A program made the translations under genes and the position numbers. A model generated the notes under the pieces. The model was not told the origin of the DNA, did no database searches, and saw only the letters and a program-made list of their open reading frames with translations. From Robbsia andropogonis (lineage in GTDB: Bacteria > Pseudomonadota > Gammaproteobacteria > Burkholderiales > Burkholderiaceae), in assembly GCF_000970345.1 (NCBI RefSeq), contig NZ_LAQU01000028.1, forward strand, positions 1 to 57,933: a DNA stretch of 57,933 bases, written 5' to 3'. Positions 17,533 to 27,038 of this stretch are shown piece by piece. Every line of letters begins with the position of its first letter. Within the stretch, counting starts at the first letter, position 1.

Positions 17533-19452
17533 GTGATCAGCACTCACATTGATGGTGGTTTTTCTATTGGCGTGGCAACACGCGACATACCTCCCATTGG
17601 ACTGTCTGACTTGCCGTCGGACCCTTTAAATTATCTCGTAACGATGCTTCCCATCGTGGATGTCGTCGCGCTAAGCATGACGTGTCACAAGATTTCTCAC
17701 GTGATTGTTGGCAAGATGTCGCTTTATGCAATTCTGCTCCCACAAATCGCACACGCTCTAACGGAGGACGTGGCCGATGCCAATGTCGTAACGGTTCTCC
17801 AGGCAATAGCCACGTTACCCTTGCCGTTGCGCCCTGGTACTTTACGGACGTTTGCTTGCAATTTGCTGGGACCGGGGATCGATTCGTACAGTAGAAGCAC
17901 GGTGTTACAGGCACATGAAGAGTGGGAGCGCATTATCGCGCAAACGCGGCGGCAAATTAGCGAGGATGCAAGCTTTGCTTATTCGGAGAGATTGCAAGTA
18001 GACCTTGATATTGCTGCATTGCGTACTTGCTGCTTTACTGGCATTCCTTCGAAGAACCGGCCGTTTTATCAAGAATTTGTATCCCGGGCGCGAGATATCC
18101 CAACCCGATACTGGCCTGAATTGCTGGATGCGTCGGTCGCGACGCATCCCATGCTCTCATGGCTCGATCTGGAAGCGTTTGTCAACGATGCATCGATACG
18201 ATTTCCTTGCATTTCGGATCGCTCGGCAATCGTATTGGCAAACGCAACGCTGTCATTTCTGGGTCCTCGTACTTACGACGTGTTGCAAACGCATTTCGGG
18301 GTAACGGCGGAGCAATGCATGGTATTGCTCTATCCGGTCGAAGCCATGAAGATTGCCGCGCAGCGTAAGGAACTGAACGCGGACTATGCGGCGGTATGGA
18401 ACTTGTATGGTGACGTGCATCCAGAAGTCGTCATGTTAGCCGAGCAAAGCGATCTGGCGTTGGAGCTGGAGTACTTCTATTGCGCGAAACCGTATTGGCA
18501 ACCACTCGGATCAATTGGGTCGGCAGAATTTATTTCTGAGCAAGCCGCGGCGCGCTGGCGGGCAATGGCGTCAGCCCTTTTTCAGTCCGTGGAGACGGCT
18601 GCCATTACGTCGGTGTGGGGAGGGAACGGTTCGCCAGAACAAAAGTGCCAGTCTTTGATAGACGCTTTTACGAAATTAACGCTCGATATGGAAGATCCCA
18701 AGAATGTTCTTTCATGTCTGCACAATGTATGGAGGAGTCCGTTGGGGTATCAACCCGCGTTGCTGGACCGCTGGGCAGCGCTTATTGACCAGGACCAAGA
18801 CAATACTGCATATACCCACATACTAAAAGCGATTTCCGACTGGCGCGTAGAGATGTGCAATACGTTCCTGTTGCACGAGAAAGAGCCTGTCAACGCCGTG
18901 CGGGCCTACGTGGCCGAACTCCGTGCCTGGGTGAACATCTCAGGTAAGCGCGAAGTATGGGGGGCAATCGCAAAATCGCTCACGTTACACATGTTCGAGA
19001 GGATGCCGACGAATGCTTGGGGCGCCATGCTGGGCTATCTGGGAGAGTCCGCGATCGTGGATGATCCGTTGGTGGAACCAGAAACATTGGCAATGTGGAC
19101 TGGCGTGTTTCTAAAGGACCCGGCGGTTTCCTTGCCTTATACAACCTTCAACTTCTTAATGCATCTTTGCAAGGTTGCCGGACCCATTTTCGCGGAACTG
19201 CCGGATAAGGCAGACGGTCTGAAGACAAAGTATGACCGATTTTGTGAACGGTTTTCCCTAAACCTTGTGATACGAGAACAGATGAAGCAAGAGGTGTTGA
19301 TGGGGGTGTCCCGGCGTATTGCATTGACCGCACCGCGATTGAGAATGGAAATCAAGAAAGAGCTCGCCAATGCCGGGTTCTATGACGAGGCATCGTTTGT
19401 CCAGGTGCTAGAGCATCAGCGTAACCTGCGCGGTGCCAACCGAATCTCTTAA
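17533..19452 (+). CDS. Large protein of unknown family with F-box-like N-terminus
   Basis: The 639-aa product has no signal peptide and no enzyme motif I recognise. Residues about 24-60 (LSDLPSDPLNYLVTML, then DVVALSMTCHKI) fit the F-box pattern: LP, spaced hydrophobics, D, L, and the late TCHK. F-box domains bind Skp1 in eukaryotic ubiquitin ligases and occur in bacteria mainly as secreted effectors such as the Ralstonia GALA proteins. The rest is predicted all-helical and is paralogous to the next gene from about residue 130 onward; shared blocks are IPxxYWPxxLDA, SDRxAxxL, AVRAxVAELRAW, LPDKAD and YDRF/LDCFFDRF. The start is a GTG at 17533 after a modest AGAGG. Function unknown; a host-targeted effector is an inference. 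Confidence 0.6.
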   Translation: MISTHIDGGFSIGVATRDIPPIGLSDLPSDPLNYLVTMLPIVDVVALSMTCHKISHVIVGKMSLYAILLPQIAHALTEDVADANVVTVLQAIATLPLPLRPGTLRTFACNLLGPGIDSYSRSTVLQAHEEWERIIAQTRRQISEDASFAYSERLQVDLDIAALRTCCFTGIPSKNRPFYQEFVSRARDIPTRYWPELLDASVATHPMLSWLDLEAFVNDASIRFPCISDRSAIVLANATLSFLGPRTYDVLQTHFGVTAEQCMVLLYPVEAMKIAAQRKELNADYAAVWNLYGDVHPEVVMLAEQSDLALELEYFYCAKPYWQPLGSIGSAEFISEQAAARWRAMASALFQSVETAAITSVWGGNGSPEQKCQSLIDAFTKLTLDMEDPKNVLSCLHNVWRSPLGYQPALLDRWAALIDQDQDNTAYTHILKAISDWRVEMCNTFLLHEKEPVNAVRAYVAELRAWVNISGKREVWGAIAKSLTLHMFERMPTNAWGAMLGYLGESAIVDDPLVEPETLAMWTGVFLKDPAVSLPYTTFNFLMHLCKVAGPIFAELPDKADGLKTKYDRFCERFSLNLVIREQMKQEVLMGVSRRIALTAPRLRMEIKKELANAGFYDEASFVQVLEHQRNLRGANRIS

Positions 19453-19647
19453 AGTCACGTCCAACCGGGTGTCTGTCTCTAGCCGTGCTTTTTGCCTGCA
19501 GCAACTTATCGATGCTTCCCAGTTCCTGAGACGCATTTGAATGCTCACCATTGAACATAGATGCGGAACGATAGGTGGTTGTAATGCACCCACCGGCAAT
19601 CGTGCAGGTCAAGCGTGTATCTCATGTGTCGTGACTAGGAGCAGAAA

Positions 19648-21441
19648 ATGGATGTTGGAAATCGTGGCGGTGGACATTTTCCAATTGAATCATACGACAC
19701 AAGTCAATCGCACCCGGATGCGCTAGCAGGCACATCCGGGAAAACGTCACCGATCAGCGATCCACATGCCCGAACGGTTGTCGGCACGCTGAATGACATC
19801 CGCGAAATCCGCCTTGCCTCACGGCCGATATTCCTGAGCGGATTCGCCAGTGAACCAATGCAGTCCCCGGTGGATATGAGCAATAGTGATCGCGACGCAT
19901 GGCGTACGATAATTGCCGAGACGCGCGAAGCCATTGCAAATGACCCGCGACTGGCACAGGCCCCGGAATGTCTCGCCCATCTCGAAGTTGCCGCATGCTT
20001 AACGACTTTTCCCTCTGATCCTGCCGACTACGCGGCTTTTGAGCAAAGACTCTATGGCCGCTTGAAGAGCATCCCGCCGTCCTATTGGCCCGACATATTG
20101 GATGCCGCCGCGGCGGACCATCGAGGCTTGAACTGGCAGCTGCTAGAAGACGCGATGGAAAATCCCCCTGTCTATCTTGATCACGTATCAGATCGAACGG
20201 CAGTGGCGCTTTTAGGCAATGGGCAGAGGTATATTGATGCCGCTCTTTTCTCGACGCTGGTGGAGCGTTTTGGGATCACTGACCGGCAACGAGATCAATT
20301 ACTGTTTCCAAGAATGGCGATAAAAATCGCGGCGATGGTGATGGAGGGCCCAGGCTTGAGAGAGACACTTGACGGTCTTGGATTCGTCGATACCAGATTG
20401 ATCGCATTGATTGAGCGTTGCCTCTGCGAAAGTGCCTACACACGGTTTTTGACCGTTGGTGACGATTGGTCTGCAATGGCAACGCCAGGACGACTAAGCG
20501 ACCTGAAAACGGTTGATCTTAACGCATGGACCGTGACGATTGACAAATACTTTCGTCAGGTAGAACCTCAGGCCTTTAAATCGCTGGACGAAAGTAGTGC
20601 GGCGAAGATGGACCAAGTTTTGATGTTTGCCTATTTCGACATTTGTAATGACATGTCTGAGCCTGGTCATGTTATGTCGCAATTGAGCAATATATCTACA
20701 ATGCCTTTTTCTGCTCAAGCCATCCTTACGGACCGATGGGCGGCAATGGTCGACCGCAGTACAAACGCCCTACCGGAAAAGCCTTCTTTACTAGAGCAGG
20801 TGAGAGTCTGGAGAGAGGATTATGCGGCTGTGTCGTTGAATCGCGGCGACCCTGAAAGTGCCGTCCGGGCGCATGTCGCGGAACTGCGTGCGTGGGCCAA
20901 TGGTGCCAACCCCGCTGACGTGCCGTCGAAAGCGACCGAGATACTACAGCGTGTTTTTGCGTCGTGTCCTGTTGCATCGCGTGGTGCCATGTTTTCAATG
21001 TTGAGCGAATTCGCCGCGGCTGATAAGCCTTTGGTGGACAGCGTCAGCTTTTCGACGTGGACCGCGGAGTATGTAATGGATCCGCAGTCATCCATGCCGT
21101 ATGCGTCGCCCGCTTTCGCTGCGCATCTCTGCAATGTGGCAGGACAGCATTTTGCCGACCTGCCGGATAAAGCCGATCAGGCGCCCGGCACAAGACGCAA
21201 ACTCGACTGTTTCTTCGACCGCTTTTCAATCCGTCTGGAGGATCGCGAAGCTTTGGAGCGGACCGTGCTGATCAGTATGGCGTTCGGTATCTCTGTTGAC
21301 CCTCTATATTTGGAAGGTACGATCAGCAAGATGCTAACCAGCGCGGGCATGAACACGCCCGAAGCTTTCAGCCTCGTTTTGCGTACCGTTCGACATCGGG
21401 AGGCGCTCATGTCACAGGGTGAGCTTATTCCCTTTGCCTGA
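19648..21441 (+). CDS. Large paralog of the preceding protein, no F-box
   Basis: The 597-aa product begins at an ATG with AGGAG seven bases before. Its first 90 residues are polar (Ser, Gly, Asp, Pro) and unlike the paralog, with no F-box. From about residue 85 it follows the paralog: WRTIIAETREAI, IPPSYWPDILDAAAAD, VSDRTAVALL, LLFPRMAIKIAA, AVRAHVAELRAW, ADLPDKAD and LDCFFDRFSI. It is predicted helical, soluble and without signal peptide. The polar N-terminus would suit a type III secretion signal, but this is only composition. The two genes are 195 bases apart, in tandem, with no partner genes, and look AT-richer than their flanks. No function is recognised. Confidence 0.6.
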   Translation: MDVGNRGGGHFPIESYDTSQSHPDALAGTSGKTSPISDPHARTVVGTLNDIREIRLASRPIFLSGFASEPMQSPVDMSNSDRDAWRTIIAETREAIANDPRLAQAPECLAHLEVAACLTTFPSDPADYAAFEQRLYGRLKSIPPSYWPDILDAAAADHRGLNWQLLEDAMENPPVYLDHVSDRTAVALLGNGQRYIDAALFSTLVERFGITDRQRDQLLFPRMAIKIAAMVMEGPGLRETLDGLGFVDTRLIALIERCLCESAYTRFLTVGDDWSAMATPGRLSDLKTVDLNAWTVTIDKYFRQVEPQAFKSLDESSAAKMDQVLMFAYFDICNDMSEPGHVMSQLSNISTMPFSAQAILTDRWAAMVDRSTNALPEKPSLLEQVRVWREDYAAVSLNRGDPESAVRAHVAELRAWANGANPADVPSKATEILQRVFASCPVASRGAMFSMLSEFAAADKPLVDSVSFSTWTAEYVMDPQSSMPYASPAFAAHLCNVAGQHFADLPDKADQAPGTRRKLDCFFDRFSIRLEDREALERTVLISMAFGISVDPLYLEGTISKMLTSAGMNTPEAFSLVLRTVRHREALMSQGELIPFA

Positions 21442-21590
21442 ACAAGCCCAAAAAAATAAGGTTATTGGCAGGGCATTAAGAGCGGTATGGCGGACTTGAC
21501 CGTCATGTTATTCCCGGGCAACATCGACCGTTTTCTCCGGCGCATCATGTCCGCGCGTATTATCGCGCGCTAGCGCCACAGGATCGATCG

Positions 21591-21809
21591 ATGGAAAACT
21601 TTACGTTTGCGCTAAAGGGGGAGCATATTGCCCTGAATGACTTGTTGAAGGTCACCGGGGTGACGCCTAGCGGCGGCATTGCAAAGATGCTGATCGCGCA
21701 AGGGGACGTTCGCGTGGACGGCACGGTGGAAACGCGCAAGACCTGCAAGATCCGCGCGGGGCAAACCATCGAGGTTGCGGGTCAGGCCAGGATCGTCGTC
21801 ACGGCGTGA
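21591..21809 (+). CDS. YbcJ-like S4-domain RNA-binding protein
   Basis: The protein is just 72 aa, nearly all a single S4 RNA-binding domain: IALNDLLKVTGVTPSGGIAKMLIAQGDVRVDGTVE, then TRKTCKIRAGQTIEVAG. This matches E. coli YbcJ (RlbA-like), a small RNA-binding protein thought to act in ribosome or RNA metabolism. The start at 21591 gives the family's usual length; its ribosome site is weak. Its last 28 bases overlap the 3' end of the DUF445 gene on the other strand. Confidence 0.85.
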   Translation: MENFTFALKGEHIALNDLLKVTGVTPSGGIAKMLIAQGDVRVDGTVETRKTCKIRAGQTIEVAGQARIVVTA

Positions 21810-23065
21810 ATGGTCAGTCCGGCCAGACCGCCGACGATCGTTCCATTGATCCGGATGAATTGCAGGTCGCTGCCGACACTTCGCTCCACCTCTTGGACCA
21901 GTACCGCATCGTCCCACTCGCGGACCGTCTGTGCGATATGGGCGGATACCGTTTCCCGCACGGCTGGGGCAATCGCCGCGACAAACGTCGCGCATTGCGC
22001 ATTCAGCGCATCGCACCATGCCCGCGACGATAGCAGCGTGTCGCCAAACGTCGCTAATGCGTCGGTCAAACCCACGCGCAATGACGATCCTGACGTGGCC
22101 AGTCCCAGCAACAGATGTTCGCGCGCGGACTCCCAGATGCGATCGATATGCGTGGACAGGGCCGGGCTGCGGAGCAAGGCGAGCTTTGCCTCGTCTATCC
22201 TGGACAGAAACGCCTCATCGATTTTCAATTTGTCGATAAAGCCTTGCACCGCGGCGTCGAATGCCTGGCGCCGTTCGTGTTCGGGGTTCTCACTGATCTC
22301 ATGCAGATAGACGTGAAAGCCTCGCACCAACGCGCCTGCCAGCTTGACGCCAACCTCTTCGGTTTTCACGCCGAACAACCCTAATGCACTGATGAGCGTC
22401 GGATATTCTTCTCCCGCCACTGCGACAATGCGATTGGCGAAGTACTGCTGGACCGCGGGGTCGTCGAGCCAGAGCGCCGCGCGTTTGATGCCCTCGTCCA
22501 ACAACGACTGATGGCGGCGGTTCTCGGTGAAAAGGTCAAGCATCTGTCCCACCGCGCCGCTGACGTCGACATCTCGCGCACGCTCCCGTACAAGACCTGC
22601 CAGCGCGTCTTTCAGCGGGGTATCGTCGAAAGCGCGGACGAATACGGCAATGCCGTCGGCGAGCTTGTCCGCGGCGAGCCGGGCTTGCTTGGGTTCCCGG
22701 AGCCAGTTGGCCAGGGCCGCGGCAGGATCGAGCGCTGGAATCTTCGCCAGTAACGCATCGGTGCCGAGGAATTTATCGCGGACGAATACCGCCAGCGCAT
22801 CGGCAACGCGGGCCTTGTTGCTTGGCAGGATGGCGGTGTGGGGGATCGGCAGTCCCATCGGACGCCGGAACAACGCGACCACCGCGAACCAGTCCGCAAG
22901 TGCGCCGACCATCGATGCCTCGGCAAACGCGCTAAGCCATGCCCATGGACCGGCATCGTGGTGAAATTTGGCCAAGGCGAGTAACGCGGCGGCCACGACC
23001 AGCAAGCTGGTGGCCACGCGCTTCATCATTTTCAATTTATGTTCGTTTCCAGGCAGCACTTGCAT
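21782..23065 (-). CDS. DUF445 family membrane-anchored protein
   Basis: The 427-aa protein has an N-terminal membrane helix (RVATSLLVVAAALLALA) and the DUF445 signature EASMVGALADWFAVVALFRRP followed by IPHTAILPSNKARVADAL. The long middle is predicted helical with repeated amphipathic segments, and a hydrophobic C-terminal helix (INGTIVGGLAGLTIHAV) ends it, so the family is probably anchored at both ends. Function is not known; homologues are near-universal in Burkholderiaceae. The open frame extends to 23179; the ATG at 23065 is chosen since the family begins close to this helix. Its end overlaps the S4 gene tail to tail. Confidence 0.8.
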   Translation of the reverse strand: MQVLPGNEHKLKMMKRVATSLLVVAAALLALAKFHHDAGPWAWLSAFAEASMVGALADWFAVVALFRRPMGLPIPHTAILPSNKARVADALAVFVRDKFLGTDALLAKIPALDPAAALANWLREPKQARLAADKLADGIAVFVRAFDDTPLKDALAGLVRERARDVDVSGAVGQMLDLFTENRRHQSLLDEGIKRAALWLDDPAVQQYFANRIVAVAGEEYPTLISALGLFGVKTEEVGVKLAGALVRGFHVYLHEISENPEHERRQAFDAAVQGFIDKLKIDEAFLSRIDEAKLALLRSPALSTHIDRIWESAREHLLLGLATSGSSLRVGLTDALATFGDTLLSSRAWCDALNAQCATFVAAIAPAVRETVSAHIAQTVREWDDAVLVQEVERSVGSDLQFIRINGTIVGGLAGLTIHAVTTILA

Positions 23066-23181
23066 CAAGATTTTGTATGGATAGGGGATAAGGTGCCTTC
23101 CGAGGGGCGAATCGGCCAAGGGGGCGCATGACCCATCACTGTCTACTCGCCTTGCTCGTCTTATTATGCAAAAAACCATTA

Positions 23182-23197
23182 CTTTCTACGTAGAAAG
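23182..23197. promoter_or_regulatory. Perfect 16-base palindrome upstream of the DUF445 gene
   Basis: CTTTCTACGTAGAAAG is a perfect palindrome in an AT-rich stretch about 115 bases before the DUF445 start and about 120 bases after the LacI gene end. It could be a dimeric repressor site. No U-tract follows that would make it a terminator. Confidence 0.35.
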
Positions 23198-23317
23198 ATG
23201 ATTTTACGATATATAAGGGATATCGATGATGCGACCGTATCGTAAGGGAGTACGTGCTTTTCCACCAGCCTGACCGATGGGCCGGCGGCATTGACTTCCC
23301 TCGGTCTGTCAACTTGT

Positions 23318-24433
23318 CTACGCGTACGTTGGCAGTGTGGAAGAACGGATAATCAACTGCCCTTCGAATGACCGATTGCGCGGTGTCGACAGGCCCATGG
23401 CATGTGCGCCGGTGTGTGGCATGCGCTTCTCACGTTGCGCATGGGCCTGACCGTCGAGCCGATCGTTGAGCAGGTAAAGCGCCTGGGCGCCAATATCGAA
23501 AGTGGGTTGGCGTAGGGTAGTAATGCCAGGCGTCATTATCGCGGCCCAGTCAGGATCATCGAATGAGGCAAGGCCAAGTCGTCCGAGTGGTGCATCCTCG
23601 CCGCGATAAACGACCGGTGCATCCACGCCGGACTGGCCGGTGTCGCGACGGCGTGCCAGTTCGAGCGCCAGTGCCAGCATCACCTGTCCGTTTGCCGTGA
23701 CCACGGCCGTTCGAGATCGCGTAGCGGACTCGCGCACCACATCAATGACGCCGGCGATGCTGGCTTCATCCCCACGATCCAGTTCGAGCGCGCGGCTGGA
23801 CATACCGTGGCGGTGCGCTTCAGACAGCACCGCTGCCTCGCGTTCGCGGCGCGTACTGATCGATGACCAGGCCTCGCCGACAAACGCGACCGACTGAAAT
23901 CCGGACGCCGCTAAATGGGCCAGCAACTGCTTGGACGCGGACAGGTTATCCAGGCCAACGCTGTCGCACGCTATCCCGTCGACCTTGCGATCCATCAAGA
24001 CGACCGGGATATCGCCTTCGACGACAGTACGTAACGCGGATTCCGGCAGTCCCACCGGGTTCACCAGCAAGCCCTCCGCCCGATAGGTGCGAAGCAGATC
24101 GATGTAACGGTTTTCCAGTTCGATCTCATTGCCGGTGTTGCAGATGATTGGCATCAAGCCGCAGCCCCGGCACGCCGCCTCTATACCTTGTATCAACGCC
24201 ACGGAGAAGGGGTTTTGCAGGTCCGCCAGCAACACACCGATCAAGCGCGTGCGTCCGCGTTTCAATCCCCGCGCCATTTGATTGGGATGATAGTTAAGCG
24301 AGGTTATCGCATGTTCGATCCGCTCCCGCAACGAGGGCGACAAGGCTGCGGTTTCGCCATTCAAATAACGGGAGACGCTGGTCTTGCCAACGCCTGCCGA
24401 TTTGGCCACGTCGCTAATGGTCGGTGCACTCAT
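23318..24433 (-). CDS. LacI-family regulator, probably of ketogluconate/KDG use
   Basis: This 371-aa repressor has an N-terminal LacI helix-turn-helix (TISDVAKSAGVGKTSVSRYLNG, residues 5-26) with hinge helix NQMARGLKRGRTRLIGVLL, then a periplasmic-binding-protein-like effector domain (LLADLQNPFSVALIQGIEAA, GLLVNPVG, VAFVGE, LASFDDPDWA). It lies behind the sugar kinase on the same strand, separated by 186 bases. Regulators in this position, such as KdgR or PtxS, control 2-keto-3-deoxygluconate or 2-ketogluconate genes. A candidate operator with the family's central CG lies just upstream of the kinase. Effector identity is inferred from the neighbour. Confidence 0.85.
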   Translation of the reverse strand: MSAPTISDVAKSAGVGKTSVSRYLNGETAALSPSLRERIEHAITSLNYHPNQMARGLKRGRTRLIGVLLADLQNPFSVALIQGIEAACRGCGLMPIICNTGNEIELENRYIDLLRTYRAEGLLVNPVGLPESALRTVVEGDIPVVLMDRKVDGIACDSVGLDNLSASKQLLAHLAASGFQSVAFVGEAWSSISTRREREAAVLSEAHRHGMSSRALELDRGDEASIAGVIDVVRESATRSRTAVVTANGQVMLALALELARRRDTGQSGVDAPVVYRGEDAPLGRLGLASFDDPDWAAIMTPGITTLRQPTFDIGAQALYLLNDRLDGQAHAQREKRMPHTGAHAMGLSTPRNRSFEGQLIIRSSTLPTYA

Positions 24434-24619
24434 TGTTTTTTTATCAGTGTTCTAAAACATCTGGATTGGCGGCGACGTTGCAGGCGGGGGCGTCTGTCCC
24501 GCGCAGCGGAACGACGCCCCCACGAGCGTTTGTCCCCCATTCCTTCTTTGCCGGTCGGCGCACCCGTGTGCTGGCACGCCGATACGTTCGGCGATGGCAT
24601 CGTGGTTCTGCTGGAGGAT

Positions 24620-25609
24620 TTACGCTGCCTGATCATGCTCCAGACGGGCCAGTTGCTCAGCAGTGGGCAGTCCCTCGCTGTCACCGACCACCTGCACCTG
24701 CAATGCTCCAATGAGTGCACCGCGTAATGCTGCTTCACGTGGCGACTTGCCTGCGGCCAGCGCGCTGATGACGCCCACCGCAAAGCCGTCGCCGGCCCCC
24801 ACGGTATCCACGACTTCCGTGACCGGTACCGCATCCACGTAGCCGCTTGCGCCGGCGGCCGACGCGTAGAACGCGCCCTTTTCTCCCAGTTTCACGACCA
24901 CACCGGTGGCACCGCGCTTCAGGTAGAAGTCCGCGATGCCTTCGGGTGTCTTGGCACCGGTCAGCAGTTTGCCTTCGCCGATGCCGGGGAGAATCCAATC
25001 CGCGAGATCGGCTAATTGATTCATCGTGTCAATCATGACGTGCTCTGACGGCCAGAGCGATGGTCGTAGATTGGGATCGAATGAAATGGGTTTGCCGGTC
25101 TCGCGAAAATGCTTCGCGAGTTTGAAGGCCAGTGCGCGCGATGTTTCCGAGATAGCTGGCGCAATCCCTGTCAGATGTAATGCTTGCGCACGTGCGATGT
25201 AAGCGATATCAAAATCCGCTTCACTAAGATGACTCGCGGCCGAACCTTTACGAAAATATTCCGTGATCGGGTCGGCCCCTTGCAGGGCCTTTTCCTTGAG
25301 TTGGAATCCTGTACGGTAGCGTTCGTCCACCGTCACGCACGTGCTGTCTATATGTTCCTGTGCCAAGGTCGCCAGAACGTGGCGACCGAAACTGTCCTTG
25401 CCCACACGGCTCAGATAGCCGACCCGATAGCCGAGTCGGGACAGGCCGATCGCGACGTTCAGGTCGGCGCCGGCGACGCGGCGCGAGAAGCGCTCGACCA
25501 GCGCCAGGTCACCTGGCGTTTCGGCGATGAAAAGTGTCATCGCCTCGCCATACGTCAGAAAATCGATTGGGCCATCGTGTAAGGATTGCGTGGTGTTGGC
25601 GGGGCACAT
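24620..25609 (-). CDS. kdgK: 2-dehydro-3-deoxygluconokinase (PfkB family)
   Basis: KdgK phosphorylates 2-keto-3-deoxygluconate for the Entner-Doudoroff route. The 329-aa product shows the PfkB N-terminal block TYGEAMTLFIAETPGDL, the substrate segment RVAGADLNVAIGLSRLG, the internal FDPNLRPSLWPS, and the C-terminal signature VVDTVGAGDGFAVGVISALAAG holding the catalytic Asp and anion hole. Sequence order and the GADLNVAIGLSRLG segment fit KDG or 2-ketogluconate kinases better than ribokinase or fructokinase. It precedes the LacI regulator. 2-Ketogluconate kinase (KguK) is the main alternative. Confidence 0.85.
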   Translation of the reverse strand: MCPANTTQSLHDGPIDFLTYGEAMTLFIAETPGDLALVERFSRRVAGADLNVAIGLSRLGYRVGYLSRVGKDSFGRHVLATLAQEHIDSTCVTVDERYRTGFQLKEKALQGADPITEYFRKGSAASHLSEADFDIAYIARAQALHLTGIAPAISETSRALAFKLAKHFRETGKPISFDPNLRPSLWPSEHVMIDTMNQLADLADWILPGIGEGKLLTGAKTPEGIADFYLKRGATGVVVKLGEKGAFYASAAGASGYVDAVPVTEVVDTVGAGDGFAVGVISALAAGKSPREAALRGALIGALQVQVVGDSEGLPTAEQLARLEHDQAA

Positions 25610-25620
25610 GGGAATGAAAT

Positions 25621-25632
25621 GGAATCGGTTCC
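25621..25632. promoter_or_regulatory. Candidate LacI-family operator before kdgK
   Basis: GGAATCGGTTCC is a near-palindrome with central CG, mismatched only at one pair. This is the form of LacI-family operators (compare TGAAACCGGTTTCA of PtxS). It ends 11 bases before the kdgK start, where a bound repressor would block transcription or initiation. Confidence 0.4.
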
Positions 25633-25779
25633 CAGTTATTGTCGAGGCAGTTGCCGGTTCGCAGTATTCGGGATATCCCTGTATCTGTTTAGATAATGGT
25701 TATGGTGCCGCTCGCCTTCAGCGCGTGATGACGTGCTTCGCACTGGTTCGGCGATGGGAAATGGGTGACGCCCGGTCTT

Positions 25780-26877
25780 TTACCCCGCCACGCGCGCCAC
25801 GCGCGCGGTCACCGCCGTCATCAGTTCGTAGCCTATCGTGCCACAGGCATTGGCAACGTCATCGATCGGCAATTGCGCGCCCCAGAGCTCCACCGGTGCG
25901 CCGACGTTGGCATTCGGGCAGGGGGTGAGATCCACGGTGAGCATGTCCATCGAGACGCGACCTACCACGCGCGTTTTTATGCCGTCGACGACGACCGGGG
26001 TGTCCACGGGGGCCGTGCGTGGATAGCCATCGGCATAGCCGCAAGCGACCACGCCGATGCGCATGGTTGCCTGCGCGGTGAACGTGGCGCCATAACCAAG
26101 GGTGTCACCTGGGCGCAGAGTCTGAACGGATATCAAGCGGCTTTCCAACGACATTGCCGGTTTCAGCCGGCCGGCGATATCACTCGCCACGCCGCTCGGC
26201 GCGGCGCCGTATAACATGACGCCAGGGCGCACCCAGTCTCCGTGCGCGTTCGCATGCCATAACGTGGCGGCCGAGTTGGAGAGCGACCGCTCTCCGGACA
26301 GGCCATCGGCGGTTTGCTCAAATACCGTCATCTGCGATGCAATACCTTGTGGACCGTCAGCGGTGGCGAAGTGCGTCATCAACGTGATAGCGCCCACGGC
26401 GGGCAGGGCGCGGGCTTGCGTGTACGCGTGGCGATACGCGTCAGGCGTAAAACCAAGGCGGTTCATCCCGCTGTTCATCTTCAAATAGATTGGCAGCGGT
26501 CGCGCCGGCTTGCGCTCCGCGAGCATGCGTAGATGATCCGGATGATGAATGGCAGCAGTCAGGCCATGGGCCTCGACAATGTCCCAGTCACGCATCTCGA
26601 AGATACCCTCGAGCAGCAGGATCGGTCCCGTCCATCCCAGTTCACGAACGCGCACCGCTTCGTCCAGATCGAGCAGCGCGAAGCCGTCAGCCTGTTTCAG
26701 ACCCGGATAGGCATGTGCGATATCGTGACCATACGCGTTCGCCTTGACGACGGCCCAGATGCGGCTATGGGGAGCGCAGGCGCGGACGACCGACAGGTTA
26801 TGGGCAAGAGCGTGCGCGTGAATGCGCGCAAGAATGGGGCGAGGCAAGGCAGGTCTCCGAACCGGTATGGACAGCAA
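25780..26877 (-). CDS. alr: Alanine racemase
   Basis: This PLP enzyme interconverts L- and D-alanine, providing D-Ala for peptidoglycan. The PLP lysine is K45 in [12 protein letters not shown]; other blocks are LYLK-like [36 protein letters not shown], and the C-terminal GYGATF with the second catalytic Tyr and [14 protein letters not shown]. Length (365 aa) is normal. The ATG at 26877 is accepted; a TTG at residue 11 is another option. It could be biosynthetic Alr or catabolic DadX; no dadA is adjacent. Confidence 0.92.
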   Translation of the reverse strand: MLSIPVRRPALPRPILARIHAHALAHNLSVVRACAPHSRIWAVVKANAYGHDIAHAYPGLKQADGFALLDLDEAVRVRELGWTGPILLLEGIFEMRDWDIVEAHGLTAAIHHPDHLRMLAERKPARPLPIYLKMNSGMNRLGFTPDAYRHAYTQARALPAVGAITLMTHFATADGPQGIASQMTVFEQTADGLSGERSLSNSAATLWHANAHGDWVRPGVMLYGAAPSGVASDIAGRLKPAMSLESRLISVQTLRPGDTLGYGATFTAQATMRIGVVACGYADGYPRTAPVDTPVVVDGIKTRVVGRVSMDMLTVDLTPCPNANVGAPVELWGAQLPIDDVANACGTIGYELMTAVTARVARVAG

Positions 26878-27038
26878 TGCAGACAGTCACCGGATCGTAA
26901 CGAAGTTTGCCCCGCAAAAGTTACTTTTATTCGCCGCAATTTCGCGAATAAGTTCGTCTGCGATCATGCAGACACATACGATGCACAACTTCCGCGCCGG
27001 TCGCCCGATGCAGGACAAGCGGCACCGCGATCGTCCCC

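Noticed and set aside
19523-19532. TTCCTGAGAC found upstream of both paralogous genes (also at 17477-17486)
   Set aside because: Ten bases at different distances (about 50 and 115 bases) from the starts can be chance; not reported as a shared operator.
24448-24459. TGTTCTAAAACA as an operator of the LacI gene
   Set aside because: Symmetry is imperfect and lacks the central CG of LacI-family sites; the element before kdgK is a better candidate.
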